Shown: one piece after another, positions 1 to 8,185 of the stretch | Position numbering within the stretch: position 1 is the first letter of the stretch | Layout of the letters: every line of letters begins with the position of its first letter | From: an uncultured Oscillospiraceae bacterium | Lineage (GTDB): Bacteria > Bacillota > Clostridia > Oscillospirales > Oscillospiraceae | Direction: 5' to 3' | Assembly (NCBI GenBank): GCA_944385365.1 | Contig: CALWWW010000001.1 | Span: 62,001-126,000, forward strand | Length of the DNA stretch: 64,000 nucleotides | The notes under the pieces: model-generated | The model's input: the letters and a program-made list of their open reading frames with translations, nothing else | The model's database searches: none | Told to the model about the DNA's origin: nothing | Program-made: the position numbers and the translations under genes

Positions 1-528
1 GCCCTGGCGGACCCTTCCATCGATCTGACCATCTACAATCTCCATGAGCTGCCCCAGGAGCTGGACTATCAGATTCTGGGCCAGGAGGAAATTCTGTTGG
101 TGGCGCCGCCGGACCATCCCCTGACGGCCGATGCCCAGCCCCGGCCCGGCTTTGGCCATCCCTGGGTCAGCCTGTCCCGGTTCCGTCAGGAGAAGTTCGT
201 GCTCCTCTACCCCGACCAGAATACCGGCAACGCCGCCATGCAGCTGCTGAACAGCTACCACATGGACCCCGATATCCTCCTGCGGACCCGTAACAGTGAG
301 CTGACCATCCGCCTGGCCATCAACGGCATGGGCATCACCTTTGCCCCGGAGCGGTATTGCCGCTACCTGCTGACGGCGGAGCAGCAGCGCCGCTGCTGCT
401 TCTCCGTGGGCCGGGCAAAGCCTTTCACCAATACCCTGGTGGCCGCCTACCGCCGCCAGCGCTACCTGTCCACCCACGCGCAGGGACTGATCCATATTCT
501 CCAGGAATATTGCAGTTCCGGCCGCTGA
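1..528 (+). CDS. LysR-family transcriptional regulator, C-terminal part (partial)
   Basis: Truncated by the window edge: frame 1 is open from base 1 and ends at TGA 526-528, leaving 175 residues. The readable part has the look of the periplasmic-binding-protein-like effector domain of LysR regulators: a strand with 'DLTIYNLHELP', the hinge-crossing segment 'EEILLVAPPDHPL', and the second lobe with 'NGMGITFAPERY'. The N-terminal winged helix that binds DNA is outside the window, so neither the start nor the divergently placed target gene can be seen. LysR proteins act as tetrameric activators or repressors that respond to a small ligand; the ligand here is unknown. About 280 bases without a gene follow before the tRNA unit on the other strand. 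Family assignment is fairly safe, specific role open. Confidence 0.8.
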   Translation, partial: ALADPSIDLTIYNLHELPQELDYQILGQEEILLVAPPDHPLTADAQPRPGFGHPWVSLSRFRQEKFVLLYPDQNTGNAAMQLLNSYHMDPDILLRTRNSELTIRLAINGMGITFAPERYCRYLLTAEQQRRCCFSVGRAKPFTNTLVAAYRRQRYLSTHAQGLIHILQEYCSSGR

Positions 529-636
529 GCAGGCAGGACCCCGGCTAAGCCTAATTTCATTATTATATGCACTCCAAAGCAGCCGCCTCCGGGAGAAAGA
601 CCAGGAAACAGCGCAGAGTGTCAAAAAACTTTCAAA

Positions 637-677
637 ACACCCCCGTATCTGGTACAGGACATCAGATACGGGGGTGT
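637..677 (-). terminator. 15-bp inverted repeat, probable terminator-like hairpin
   Basis: ACACCCCCGTATCTG (637-651) is perfectly complementary to 663-677, with an 11-nt loop. On the minus strand it is followed by a T-rich tract (GTTTTGAAAGTTTTTT); on the plus strand there is no T run. It therefore looks like a terminator for minus-strand transcription that passes the tRNA unit, or the end of a small unannotated RNA between 678 and 776. I see no convincing protein gene in 529-809. Confidence 0.45.
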
Positions 678-775
678 GTGATATGGAGCAGTAGAGAAAG
701 GAGTTAAGGAACGAAGTCGTAGCGACAGACCCGAAAACATTGGTACCCGGAGATCATGATTGCTGAAAAAGCAAG

Positions 776-810
776 AAAAACACCTGATTTCCAAAGAAAT
801 CAGGTGTTTT
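776..810 (-). terminator. Rho-independent terminator of the tRNA-Thr/tRNA-Tyr unit
   Basis: An 11-bp perfect stem CACCTGATTTC/GAAATCAGGTG (781-791 and 796-806), extended by A/T pairs to both sides, starts directly after the CCA end of tRNA-Tyr on the minus strand and is followed by a T run. Classic intrinsic terminator placed with no spacer after the tRNA. Confidence 0.85.
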
Positions 811-894
811 GGTGGGGGATGGTGGATTCGAACCACCGAAGGCATAGCCAGCAGATTTACAGTCTGTCCCCTTTGGCCACTCGGGAAATCCCCC
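810..894 (-). tRNA. tRNA-Tyr (anticodon GTA)
   Basis: Read on the minus strand, the acceptor GGGGGAT (894-888) pairs with ATCCCCC, followed by discriminator A and an encoded CCA (812-810). The anticodon stem and loop hold CTGTAAA, anticodon GTA, tyrosine. The long variable arm and the G-purine-rich D region are those of a class II tRNA as expected for bacterial tRNA-Tyr. The T arm GGTGGTTCGAATCCACC is perfect. It lies 29 nt downstream of tRNA-Thr and shares its promoter. Confidence 0.95.
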
Positions 895-923
895 ATATGA
901 ACTTGCTTGAGCTGCCTAGCTTT

Positions 924-999
924 TGGAGCTGGTAGACGGACTCGAACCCCCGACCTGCTGATTACAAATCAGCTGCTCTACCAACTGAGCTATACCAGC
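924..999 (-). tRNA. tRNA-Thr (anticodon TGT)
   Basis: Minus strand: acceptor GCTGGTA (999-993) pairs with TACCAGC, discriminator T, encoded CCA (926-924). Anticodon stem GCTGA/TCAGC encloses TTTGTAA, anticodon TGT, threonine. D loop carries AGTTGGTA. The T stem GGGGG/CCGTC has one G-G mismatch in the middle, otherwise the cloverleaf is complete. First gene of a two-tRNA transcript. Confidence 0.95.
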
Positions 1000-1017
1000 A
1001 ATCTCAAGAGCATGGGT

Positions 1018-1046
1018 ATTATATCGCTTATAGAGCGGATTGTCAA
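1018..1046 (-). promoter_or_regulatory. Consensus sigma-A promoter of the tRNA unit
   Basis: On the minus strand TTGACA (1046-1041), 17 nt, TATAAT (1023-1018): perfect consensus in both boxes and spacing, as is usual for stable RNA genes. Transcription would start just upstream of tRNA-Thr. Confidence 0.9.
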
Positions 1047-1106
1047 TAGCTTTTTTAAAATTTTTCATTTTTATTTTTTTGCCGCATAGAATACCATCGA
1101 AAGGCG

Positions 1107-1742
1107 GTGGTTTTCTTGCCATGTATCTATCTCCATGACCCCTCCCGCTTCCCCAACTATACGGCGGCCCTGGGTCTGGCGGGGCTTTCGGTGGCCGCCA
1201 CTCCAGACAAGGCCGACGGCCTGCTGCTGCCCGGCGGCGGCGATCTGGCCCCGGAGCGGCTGGGCTGTGACAGCGCCCTCTGCCGGGACGTGGACCGGGA
1301 CCGGGATGAGCGGGAACTGCAACTCTGTGACCAGTTTCTAACGCAAAACAAGCCCATCCTGGGCATTTGCCGTGGAGCCCAGGTGCTGGCCGTGGCCCTG
1401 GGCGGCAGCCTGACGCCCCATGTGGACGGCCACGGCGGCAATGACGACGGCAGCGACCGGTTCCACGACACCCGGACCGCCGGACTGCTGACGTCCCTTT
1501 ACGGTCCCTGCTGCGTCGTCAACACCCATCACCATCAAGCCGTGGCCGCGCTTCCCGAGGACTGCTCCATTTTACAGGTGTCTCTGGACGGCGTGGTGGA
1601 AGCCTTCGGCCACCGGCAAAAACCGGTATTGGCCGTCCAATGGCATCCCGAGCGGCTCTGCGGCCCCTATGCACGGGCTGACGCCGCCGACGGCGCCCTG
1701 ATTTTCGGCTGGTTACGATCAGTCTGTGGAGGTACCGTATGA
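1107..1742 (+). CDS. Gamma-glutamyl-gamma-aminobutyrate hydrolase family (class I glutamine amidotransferase, peptidase C26)
   Basis: 211 residues with the class I amidotransferase fold. Visible motifs: 'LLLPGGGD' (oxyanion region, about 39-46), the nucleophile elbow 'GICRGAQ' with Cys88, 'NTHHHQAV' (about 139-146), and 'QWHPE' with His180 and Glu182 completing the triad. This is the PuuD/peptidase C26 group, which hydrolyses gamma-glutamyl bonds; the substrate is not evident. The start is uncertain: GTG 1107 lies too close to the AAAGG at 1100-1104, and TTG 1116 would be better spaced, removing three residues. Its stop overlaps the next ATG (ATGA at 1739-1742), so it is translationally coupled to the dipeptidase, suggesting the two act in sequence on small gamma-glutamyl or peptide compounds (inference). 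Confidence 0.82.
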   Translation: MVFLPCIYLHDPSRFPNYTAALGLAGLSVAATPDKADGLLLPGGGDLAPERLGCDSALCRDVDRDRDERELQLCDQFLTQNKPILGICRGAQVLAVALGGSLTPHVDGHGGNDDGSDRFHDTRTAGLLTSLYGPCCVVNTHHHQAVAALPEDCSILQVSLDGVVEAFGHRQKPVLAVQWHPERLCGPYARADAADGALIFGWLRSVCGGTV

Positions 1743-2770
1743 GAGCTGCGATTTCCCATGATGATTTCCCGGCGGTGCTGGCGCTGCACCGGGCCGCCGG
1801 AGACTGCGGGTTTCTCCGCTCCTATTATCTGCCCCGGTTCCGCCATGCCGGGGTGGAACTGGTGGTCGGCGCTGTATTTGTCCACCCATTCACACCGCCG
1901 GGGGCGGCTTTGGAGAACGCATTGGAACAGCTGGCCGCTGTGGAAGCCGAGGTGGCGGTATGCGGCGGCGCGTTCGCCCTGGTGACTACGGCGGAGGAGT
2001 TGGAAGATGCCCGGCGTCGAGGGCAGATTGCCCTGGTGCTGTCTTTGGAGGGTGCGGCCCCCCTGGGCACCACGTCCGTTCTGCTGCCCATGCTGCACCG
2101 GCTGGGAATCCGGCTGCTGGGGCTGACGTGGAACGGCCGCAATGCCTTTGCCGACGGCTGCATGGAATCCGGCGGACTGACGGCGGCGGGGCGGAACCTG
2201 GTCCGCCATGCCTGGGACCTGGGAATGGCCGTGGATGTGAGCCACCTCAGCGACGCCGGGTTCCGGGAGGTGTTGGCCTTGGGCCAAGGGCCGGTGCTGG
2301 CCTCCCATTCCAACTGCCGGTCCCTCTGCCCCCACAATCGGAATCTCACCGACGGCCAGTTGACAGCCCTGGGGCGGCGGAACGGTGTGGTGGGGCTCAA
2401 TCAGGTGTCCTTTCTGGCCCGGCGGCCCCACAGCCGCGACGGTCTCGACGATCTCTGCGCCCATCTGCTCCACCTTTGGGACCGCACCGGCGGCCGGGCC
2501 TGTCTCGGCCTGGACTTTGCACGGGAGTATGCGGAAGCCATGTCCCGCCGCCGTTCGTACTGGCTCCACTGGGACCCGTCCCAGGAAGATGTGCTGGACG
2601 GCTGGGGCGGCCTTGCCGCTCTGGAAGACCGTCTGCGGGAACGGGGCTTCCCGCCGGAAGCCCTGGAGGCGGTTTTTTACGGGAACCTATGGAATTTTTT
2701 ACATAGGGTTCTGCCAAGTAAGCCGGTTCCGGCCAGCGGACTGCGTCCGACCCATGGTTCCATACTTTAA
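1739..2770 (+). CDS. Membrane dipeptidase family (peptidase M19, renal dipeptidase-like)
   Basis: 343 residues, the usual M19 length. Amidohydrolase metal-ligand positions can be followed: His7-x-Asp9 in 'ISHDDF', Glu104 in 'LSLEGAAP', His169 in 'VDVSHLSD', His190 in 'ASHSN', and Asp259 in 'GLDF'. The C-terminal 'YGNLWNF' matches the family's usual GGN-x-x-R region only loosely. M19 enzymes split dipeptides, including those with a D-residue at the second position, using two zinc ions. No signal peptide is seen, so the enzyme is predicted to be cytoplasmic. Coupled by a 4-bp ATGA overlap to the upstream amidotransferase, which makes a small peptide-degrading operon. Confidence 0.88.
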   Translation: MRAAISHDDFPAVLALHRAAGDCGFLRSYYLPRFRHAGVELVVGAVFVHPFTPPGAALENALEQLAAVEAEVAVCGGAFALVTTAEELEDARRRGQIALVLSLEGAAPLGTTSVLLPMLHRLGIRLLGLTWNGRNAFADGCMESGGLTAAGRNLVRHAWDLGMAVDVSHLSDAGFREVLALGQGPVLASHSNCRSLCPHNRNLTDGQLTALGRRNGVVGLNQVSFLARRPHSRDGLDDLCAHLLHLWDRTGGRACLGLDFAREYAEAMSRRRSYWLHWDPSQEDVLDGWGGLAALEDRLRERGFPPEALEAVFYGNLWNFLHRVLPSKPVPASGLRPTHGSIL

Positions 2771-2785
2771 CATGGTAAAAAAGTA

Positions 2786-2813
2786 TTGCAAATAGTACAA
2801 TCCCTGTTATAAT
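2786..2813 (+). promoter_or_regulatory. Predicted sigma-A promoter for the thr/ser exporter operon
   Basis: TTGCAA (2786-2791), 16 nt, TATAAT (2808-2813). The start point would fall around 2820, inside the hairpin at 2816-2843, an unusual arrangement described in the findings. Confidence 0.6.
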
Positions 2814-2815
2814 CA

Positions 2816-2847
2816 ATATCCGCAGGCACTTGTCTGCGGATATTTTT
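2816..2847 (+). terminator. Rho-independent terminator after the dipeptidase gene
   Basis: Stem ATATCCGCAG/CTGCGGATAT (2816-2825 and 2834-2843) followed by a run of five T. Most simply it ends the 1107-2770 transcript; because the promoter at 2786-2813 lies just before it, it could also attenuate the next operon. Confidence 0.7.
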
Positions 2848-2872
2848 GTATGAATAGATAGGGAGCGTTGCT

Positions 2873-3643
2873 ATGGCTCTTTCGTATCACCGGCTGCTCC
2901 ATGCCATTCTGGACATTGGCGAGGCCATGCAGAACAGCGGCGCGGAAATCAGCCGCGTGGAAGACAGCATCAACCGCATGTGTATGGCCTACGGCGTCCG
3001 CCGGGTCAATTCGTTTACCATCACCGCCAATATGTTGGTCTCTCTGGAAGTGGACGACGACACCGTCATCACCCAAACGCGGCGGCTGCACCAGGTCTCC
3101 ACCGATATGACGCGGCTGGACCGGCTCAACGACCTGTCCCGCTATATCTGCGCCCACAAGCCGCCGGTGGAGGAAATCCAGCGGCGGTATGCGGAAATTC
3201 AGAATCTCCCCCGGCTGTCCAAGCTCATGACGTATGTGGGCGGCGTGCTGACGGCGGCGGGTTTTACCGTGTTCTTCGGCGGCAACCTTTGGGACGCGCT
3301 GGCGGCTTCCCTGCTGGCCCTGCTGGTGGAATCCATGATGCTGCTGCCCATCCGGCGGCAGATGAATCCCCTGTTCTACCTCTTCGGCACGGCTTTCTGT
3401 ACGGGCCTGGGGGCCTTGATTCTCTACAGCATGGGCTTGGGCAATCACCTGGACGCCGTGCTCATTGGCTGTATTATGTTGACCATCCCCGGATTGGCCA
3501 TTACCAATGCCGTCCGGGACCTGCTCAGCGGTGACACCTTTTCGGGCCTGTCCCGTCTGTGTGAATCGCTGCTGCAGGCCGGCGGCATCGCCTGCGGCTT
3601 CGCCCTGGCCATCTATCTGCTGGGAAGGGGGATTTACGGATGA
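2873..3643 (+). CDS. Threonine/serine exporter family, ThrE N-terminal half (DUF1212)
   Basis: 256 residues. The N-terminal soluble region (about 1-110) holds the conserved DUF1212 pattern 'AEISRVEDSINRMC' and 'VNSFTITANMLVSL', followed by about five hydrophobic segments from residue 115 on ('LMTYVGGVLTAAGFTVFFGG', 'LLLPIRRQMNPLF' region, 'GLGALILYSMGLG', 'VLIGCIMLTIPGLAITNA', 'GGIACGFALAIYLLG'). In ThrE of Corynebacterium both halves are one polypeptide that exports threonine and serine driven by the proton gradient; here, as in many Firmicutes, the second half is the next gene, with which it overlaps by ATGA (3640-3643). Start ATG 2873 follows GGGAG at a normal distance. Confidence 0.88.
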   Translation: MALSYHRLLHAILDIGEAMQNSGAEISRVEDSINRMCMAYGVRRVNSFTITANMLVSLEVDDDTVITQTRRLHQVSTDMTRLDRLNDLSRYICAHKPPVEEIQRRYAEIQNLPRLSKLMTYVGGVLTAAGFTVFFGGNLWDALAASLLALLVESMMLLPIRRQMNPLFYLFGTAFCTGLGALILYSMGLGNHLDAVLIGCIMLTIPGLAITNAVRDLLSGDTFSGLSRLCESLLQAGGIACGFALAIYLLGRGIYG

Positions 3644-4101
3644 CGGGTATGGAACTGTTCTGGCAGCTGGCTTCCGCCTTCCTCGGCTCCTTCGGCTTCG
3701 CCATTCTCTTTCACGTGCGGGGGCTGAAACTGTTTGTGGCCGGTCTGGGCGGCATGGCCACCTGGGGGTTCTACCTGCTGATGCACGCCCACATGGAATC
3801 CCTGCTGGTGGCCAATCTGTTTGCTGCCCTGTTTGGCGGTCTTTTCGCGGAGATCATGGCCCGGCTGCTGCGGGCTCCGGCCACAGTGTTCGCGGCCCCG
3901 GCCGTCATCACCATGGTTCCCGGCGGCTCCTTGTATTACACCCTCTATAATGCCATCGCTGGCAACGCTGAAGCGGCGTCGGAATACGGTCAAACCACCT
4001 GGGATGTGGCCGTGGGCATCGCCATCGGATTGGCTGCCGTCACCAGCGTGTTCCATCTGCTGACGGTGCTGCGTCGGAAATATCAGCCCAAACCGCAATG
4101 A
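3640..4101 (+). CDS. Threonine/serine exporter family, ThrE C-terminal half (DUF3815)
   Basis: 153 residues, almost entirely hydrophobic with about five membrane segments. The motif 'VITMVPGGSLYYTLY' is the signature of the DUF3815 half of ThrE-type exporters. Together with the protein encoded just upstream (4-bp overlap) it forms a two-subunit exporter in the cytoplasmic membrane. Followed at once by a bidirectional terminator shared with proC. Substrate specificity for threonine/serine is by family only. Confidence 0.87.
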   Translation: MTGMELFWQLASAFLGSFGFAILFHVRGLKLFVAGLGGMATWGFYLLMHAHMESLLVANLFAALFGGLFAEIMARLLRAPATVFAAPAVITMVPGGSLYYTLYNAIAGNAEAASEYGQTTWDVAVGIAIGLAAVTSVFHLLTVLRRKYQPKPQ

Positions 4102-4140
4102 AAAAATCGGGAGCGCAAGTGCTCCCGATTTTTTGTTTTT
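4101..4140. terminator. Bidirectional terminator between the exporter and proC
   Basis: AAAAAATCGGGAGC, loop GCAAGT region, GCTCCCGATTTTTT: a perfect stem with A tract on one side and T tract on the other, so it serves both converging transcripts. It overlaps the stop codon of the exporter gene and the last codon of proC. Confidence 0.9.
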
Positions 4141-4945
4141 AATCGCCCAAGGCTTTCGTCTTTTCGTAGGCCGCCACCACGGCTTCAAAGGTCGCCGAGC
4201 GGAAGCCACCCCGCTCCAGGGCCCGGACACCCTGAATGGTGCTGCCCGCCGGGGAGCAGACCTCATCCTTGAGGACGCCGGGGTGTTTGCCGGTTTCCAG
4301 CATCAGCTTGGCCGTACCGATGACCATTTGGGCCGCGTACAGCAGCGCTTTCTGCCGGGGCAGACCGCAGGCCACACCGCCGTCGGCCAGGGCTTCCAGG
4401 AACATATTGCAGAACGCGCCGCCGCAGCCCGCCACCGCCGTGCCGGAGTCCAGCATGGGTTCCGGCAGCCGGTCCAGCATACCGCCGGCGGCCAGAATGG
4501 TGCAGAAGTCCTGGACCTCCTCCTCGGTCATCTGGTGGTTGGGGGTATAGAAGATCATACCCTCGCCGATGGCCGCCGGAGTATTGGGCATAATCCGCAG
4601 AATCGGATAGTCCTCCCCCACCATCTGCGCCAGCGTTTCCAGCCGCAGGCCCGCCGCCATGCTGACGAGGATGAACCGGTCCTGACGGGCCGCCAGCACC
4701 GGGGCGATTTCCCGCAGAACACCGGCCATCATCTGGGGTTTGACCCCCAGGAAAATCCACTTGGCATTCTGGGCCACCTGGCTGTTGGAGGTGGTCACCT
4801 GACAGCCCAGCCGCTGGGCCAGCACCTCCGCCTTTGCGGCGGTGCGGTTGGTCAGCAGAATGGCCGCCGGGTCCACGGTCTTACAGGCGGCTTCCACCAG
4901 GGCGCCCGCCATATTTCCGGTACCGATAAATCCCAACTGATACAT
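4139..4945 (-). CDS. proC: Pyrroline-5-carboxylate reductase
   Basis: 268 residues, normal for ProC. The N-terminal Rossmann motif 'LGFIGTGNMAGALVEA' binds NAD(P)H; the C-terminal dimerisation domain has 'AGSTIQGVRALERGGFRSA', matching the family's proline-site signature (S-P-G-G-x-T in most members, here 'CSPAGSTIQ'). It makes the last step of proline synthesis, reducing 1-pyrroline-5-carboxylate. Third gene of proB-proA-proC, 14 nt after proA. The three genes together form a complete glutamate-to-proline pathway. Confidence 0.95.
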   Translation of the reverse strand: MYQLGFIGTGNMAGALVEAACKTVDPAAILLTNRTAAKAEVLAQRLGCQVTTSNSQVAQNAKWIFLGVKPQMMAGVLREIAPVLAARQDRFILVSMAAGLRLETLAQMVGEDYPILRIMPNTPAAIGEGMIFYTPNHQMTEEEVQDFCTILAAGGMLDRLPEPMLDSGTAVAGCGGAFCNMFLEALADGGVACGLPRQKALLYAAQMVIGTAKLMLETGKHPGVLKDEVCSPAGSTIQGVRALERGGFRSATFEAVVAAYEKTKALGD

Positions 4946-4959
4946 TCTATCGTTCCTCC

Positions 4960-6216
4960 TTATCGAATTTGTCCGTTGCCGCGGATAATATATTTATACG
5001 ATGTCAGCTCCCGCAGGCCCATGGGGCCTCTGGCGTGGAGCTTCTGTGTGGAAATGCCCATCTCACAGCCCAGGCCGAACTCTCCGCCGTCGGTGAACCG
5101 GGTGGAGGCGTTAACGTAGACGGCGGCACTGTCCACCAGGGCCGTAAACAGCCGGGCGTTCTCCTCGCTTTCGGTGAGGATGGCTTCCGAATGGCCTGTG
5201 GAGTGGGCGGCGATATGGCCGATGGCCGCGTCCACGCTGTCCACCACGGCCACGGCCAAGATATAGTCGAGGAACTCCGTATCAAAGTCCCTGGGACCGG
5301 CCACCATGCCGTCCAGAACGGCGGCGGCCCGCCGGTCACAGCGCAGCTCCACCGGCTGCAAGCCCCGCCGCACCCGGTCCCGCTCCAGACGGAACCGCAG
5401 CTTGGGCAGAAATTCGGCGGCGATCTTCCGATGGACCAGCAGCACCTCGGCGGCATTGCAGACGGAGGGGCGGCTGGTTTTGGCGTTTTCGATGATGTTC
5501 AGCGCCATGTCCTGGTCAGCGCTTTCATCCACATAGATATGGCAGATGCCGGTACCGGTCTGGATGCAGGGCACCAGGGCATTCTGGACGCAGGCGTTGA
5601 TGAGGCCGGGACCGCCCCGGGGAATCAGCAAATCCACCAGGCCCACGGCCTTCATCAGCACATTGACGCTGTCGCGGGTGGTGTCCTGAATCATACTCAC
5701 ACAGTCCTGGGGCAGTCCTGCCGCCGCCAATCCCTCCCGCAAAGCGTTGGTGATGGCGTTGGCCGTGGCGAAAGCCTCCTTGCCGCCCCGGAGAATGCAG
5801 ACATTGCCGCTCTTCAAGGCCAATGCCGCCGCGTCGGAGGTGACATTGGGGCGGCTCTCGTAGACGATGGCCACCACGCCCATGGGGACGGTGGTCTTTT
5901 CAATGCGCAAGCCGTTGGGCCGCTCGACGGTTTCCAAAACCTGCCCCACCGGGTCCGGCAGCTTCGCCACCTGGCGGATGCCCTCCACCATGCCGTCGAT
6001 GCGGGACGGGTCCAGACGCAGCCGGTCCATCATCACCTCAGACACGGTCCCTCTGGCGGCGGCCATGTCCTTTTGGTTGGCCATCAGAATGTCCGCCTCA
6101 TGGTGCAGCAGCGCGTCGGCCATGGCGGAAAGGGCCTGATTCTTCTGTTCCGTGGTGGCCCGCAGCAGGGCCGGACAAGCGGCCTTGGCGGCCTTTAATT
6201 GGTCCAAAGTGGTCAT
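4960..6216 (-). CDS. proA: Gamma-glutamyl phosphate reductase (glutamate-5-semialdehyde dehydrogenase)
   Basis: 418 residues, typical length. An aldehyde-dehydrogenase-fold protein: '[29 protein letters not shown]' region (read at about residues 115-143) and the catalytic cysteine in '[15 protein letters not shown]' (about 250-264). It reduces gamma-glutamyl phosphate to glutamate semialdehyde with NADPH. Its ATG overlaps the proB stop by ATGA (6213-6216), so ProA is translated in step with its partner ProB, with which it forms a channeling complex in other bacteria. Confidence 0.96.
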   Translation of the reverse strand: MTTLDQLKAAKAACPALLRATTEQKNQALSAMADALLHHEADILMANQKDMAAARGTVSEVMMDRLRLDPSRIDGMVEGIRQVAKLPDPVGQVLETVERPNGLRIEKTTVPMGVVAIVYESRPNVTSDAAALALKSGNVCILRGGKEAFATANAITNALREGLAAAGLPQDCVSMIQDTTRDSVNVLMKAVGLVDLLIPRGGPGLINACVQNALVPCIQTGTGICHIYVDESADQDMALNIIENAKTSRPSVCNAAEVLLVHRKIAAEFLPKLRFRLERDRVRRGLQPVELRCDRRAAAVLDGMVAGPRDFDTEFLDYILAVAVVDSVDAAIGHIAAHSTGHSEAILTESEENARLFTALVDSAAVYVNASTRFTDGGEFGLGCEMGISTQKLHARGPMGLRELTSYKYIIRGNGQIR

Positions 6217-6989
6217 TTGTTTCGCTCCTTTGCCACAAATCGGGTGCCGACGGCGTTTCCGTCGGCAATCTCATACAGCAGTTCCGGGTGCTGGCCGTTG
6301 GCGATGATCATATCGGTCCCGGCCTCCGTGGCCAGCTTGGCCGCCGACAGTTTGGTGGCCATGCCGCCGGTACCCAATGCCGACCCCTTGCCACCGGCCA
6401 ATGCTTCGATCTCCGGCGTGATGGTTTCCACCCGGTCAATGAGCCGGGCGTCGGGGTGTTTGTGGGGGTCCGCCGTGTACAGGCCGTCGATATCCGACAG
6501 CAGCACCAGCAAATCCGCCGCCACGCTGACGGCCACCACGGCCCCCAGGGTGTCATTGTCGCCCACGGCGATTTCGTCGGTGACAACGGTATCGTTCTCA
6601 TTGACAATGGGCAGCGCCCCCAACTCCAGCAGCCGGAACATGGTGTTCCGGAAATTGTCATGGCGCTGGGGGTTCTCCACGTCGGAACCGGTCAGCAAAA
6701 TCTGGGCCACCGTGTGGTGGTACTCAGAAAATAATTTGTCGTAGACGTACATGAGCTCGCACTGGCCCACGGCGGCGGCGGCCTGTTTGGTGGGCATATC
6801 CGTGGGGCGGCTGGTCAGCATCAGCTTGCCTACGCCCATGCCGATGGCGCCGGAGGACACCAGAATGATCTCATGGCCCGCGTTTTTCAGGTCCGACAGA
6901 ACCTTGCAGAGGGCTTCCACCCGGCGGATGTTCAGCCGCCCCGTGGCGTGGGTCAGGGTGGAAGTGCCCACTTTGACGACAATGCGCAT
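6213..6989 (-). CDS. proB: Glutamate 5-kinase, short form without PUA domain
   Basis: 258 residues covering only the amino acid kinase domain: '[11 protein letters not shown]' at the N-terminus, '[14 protein letters not shown]', 'IVNENDTVV' and 'FGDNDTLGA'-type loop (here '[13 protein letters not shown]'), and '[14 protein letters not shown]'. The RNA-binding-like PUA domain (about 100 residues) of the E. coli enzyme is absent, a recognised short form. It phosphorylates glutamate, the feedback-controlled entry to proline synthesis; loss of PUA can alter that control. First gene of the proBAC operon. No T-box leader is visible upstream. Confidence 0.94.
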   Translation of the reverse strand: MRIVVKVGTSTLTHATGRLNIRRVEALCKVLSDLKNAGHEIILVSSGAIGMGVGKLMLTSRPTDMPTKQAAAAVGQCELMYVYDKLFSEYHHTVAQILLTGSDVENPQRHDNFRNTMFRLLELGALPIVNENDTVVTDEIAVGDNDTLGAVVAVSVAADLLVLLSDIDGLYTADPHKHPDARLIDRVETITPEIEALAGGKGSALGTGGMATKLSAAKLATEAGTDMIIANGQHPELLYEIADGNAVGTRFVAKERNK

Positions 6990-7026
6990 GGTATCGTCTC
7001 CTTGTTTGATTTAATTGATTACTGTA

Positions 7027-8076
7027 TTATATCACAGTTTCCATCAAAATGGTATGGAGTTTTTGGAGATTGTCGGCGGAGTGCTCCACCTGACGGCTGT
7101 AGCGGTGGAGCAGGTCCATGCGGGTTTCCACACTCCATCCATGGTGTGCAAATTGGGCCAGTTCCATGCGCCGCAGCCACAGAACGCTGTACACTGCCAG
7201 CCGGATTCTGGGCAGCACATGCCGGTCGTTGACGGCTTTGAGGACATACCGGTAGAGGAAGTACATTAAAAGGTGTTCCCATTGGTAGTCCCAGGATGCC
7301 GTAGCCTGATGATATGCGGTTTCCACTTCCTCTGTGGGGACAAAGGCCCTGGTCTGCCGCCACAGGGTGTTCCACGTGTCGTTGATGGGTTCCAAAGTGT
7401 CCAGCAGGGACCAGTCCGGCGTGTTCAGAGACAGATGGTTGGGATACCGGCCCTCGGCATACCGCCGGATCACGCCGTCCAGCCGGGACAGACGGTGCTG
7501 GTCCAGATTCCGCTGGTAGGCTTCCGCCAGGGCCAGAAGCCGGGCCGCCCGGGTCTGCCAATCCACCGACCGGTCCTGCACGATACCATAGGCCGTCTTC
7601 CGCAGAGACACCAGAGAGAAAAAGAGACGCGGGTCCAGATCGTTGCAGCCGGACACCGGTTCGTCGGTCTGTTCCTCCACAAAGGTCACCGGGGCCGGGT
7701 CCGACAGCAGGAGCCGGGCCGCCTCGGGGCAGGCCATGGACACCACCCATTCCCGCAGGGAACCGTATTCCTCGGCAAAGCGGGGGTGCAGGTCACAGGA
7801 GCGGCTCAGATGTTCCTCGCCCAGTTCCAGCTGAATGCGGCACAGGCCCTTTTCATTGAGCAGGGGGCAAAGCCCATCCTTGAGATAAAAGCAGGGCTCG
7901 CCGTCCAGTTCCGTCATGGAAGCACGCAATAAATCGCCCAGTTCTCCCGGTACGGTTCGATAAAAGGCGGCGCTCTCCTCATCCAGCACCACTTCCCAGT
8001 CCCGACAGCAGGTGTCGGGACAGTCGCCGCCGATACAGTGGAACTTTGTCATATAGAACGGTCTGCGCTCCCGCAT
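7027..8076 (-). CDS. FliB-like protein (flagellin lysine-N-methylase family)
   Basis: 349 residues from ATG 8076, which has AAGGAGG at a proper distance; an in-frame extension upstream runs into repeat-like DNA and lacks a binding site. The N-terminal 'FHCIGGDCPDTCCRDW' (about 13-28) is the cysteine cluster of the FliB family (C-x-G-x-C-x-x-T-C-C-x-x-W), likely a metal or iron-sulfur site, followed by further cysteines in 'CFYLKDGLCPLLNEKGLC'. The rest is helical without a recognisable SAM motif, as usual for FliB. In Salmonella FliB methylates flagellin lysines. No flagellar gene occurs in this window, so the true substrate is uncertain. It lies 37 nt upstream of... the proB side: its stop faces the proB promoter region and both genes run leftward. 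Confidence 0.75.
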   Translation of the reverse strand: MRERRPFYMTKFHCIGGDCPDTCCRDWEVVLDEESAAFYRTVPGELGDLLRASMTELDGEPCFYLKDGLCPLLNEKGLCRIQLELGEEHLSRSCDLHPRFAEEYGSLREWVVSMACPEAARLLLSDPAPVTFVEEQTDEPVSGCNDLDPRLFFSLVSLRKTAYGIVQDRSVDWQTRAARLLALAEAYQRNLDQHRLSRLDGVIRRYAEGRYPNHLSLNTPDWSLLDTLEPINDTWNTLWRQTRAFVPTEEVETAYHQATASWDYQWEHLLMYFLYRYVLKAVNDRHVLPRIRLAVYSVLWLRRMELAQFAHHGWSVETRMDLLHRYSRQVEHSADNLQKLHTILMETVI

Positions 8077-8185
8077 AGAAATTCCTCCTTCTTCGTTGTT
8101 TCTACCATACCACGGAGGCGGCGGTTTGACAAGGAAAAAGGGGGTATCGGAGTTTGTCCGTATAACGGTACTGGGAAAAACAGAT

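Noticed and set aside
621-896. Open frame of 91 codons on the minus strand
   Set aside because: It runs through tRNA-Tyr and its terminator.
6990-7026. Proline T-box or other riboswitch in front of proB
   Set aside because: Only 37 bases separate proB from the stop of the FliB-like gene upstream, and no T-box core or terminator is seen.
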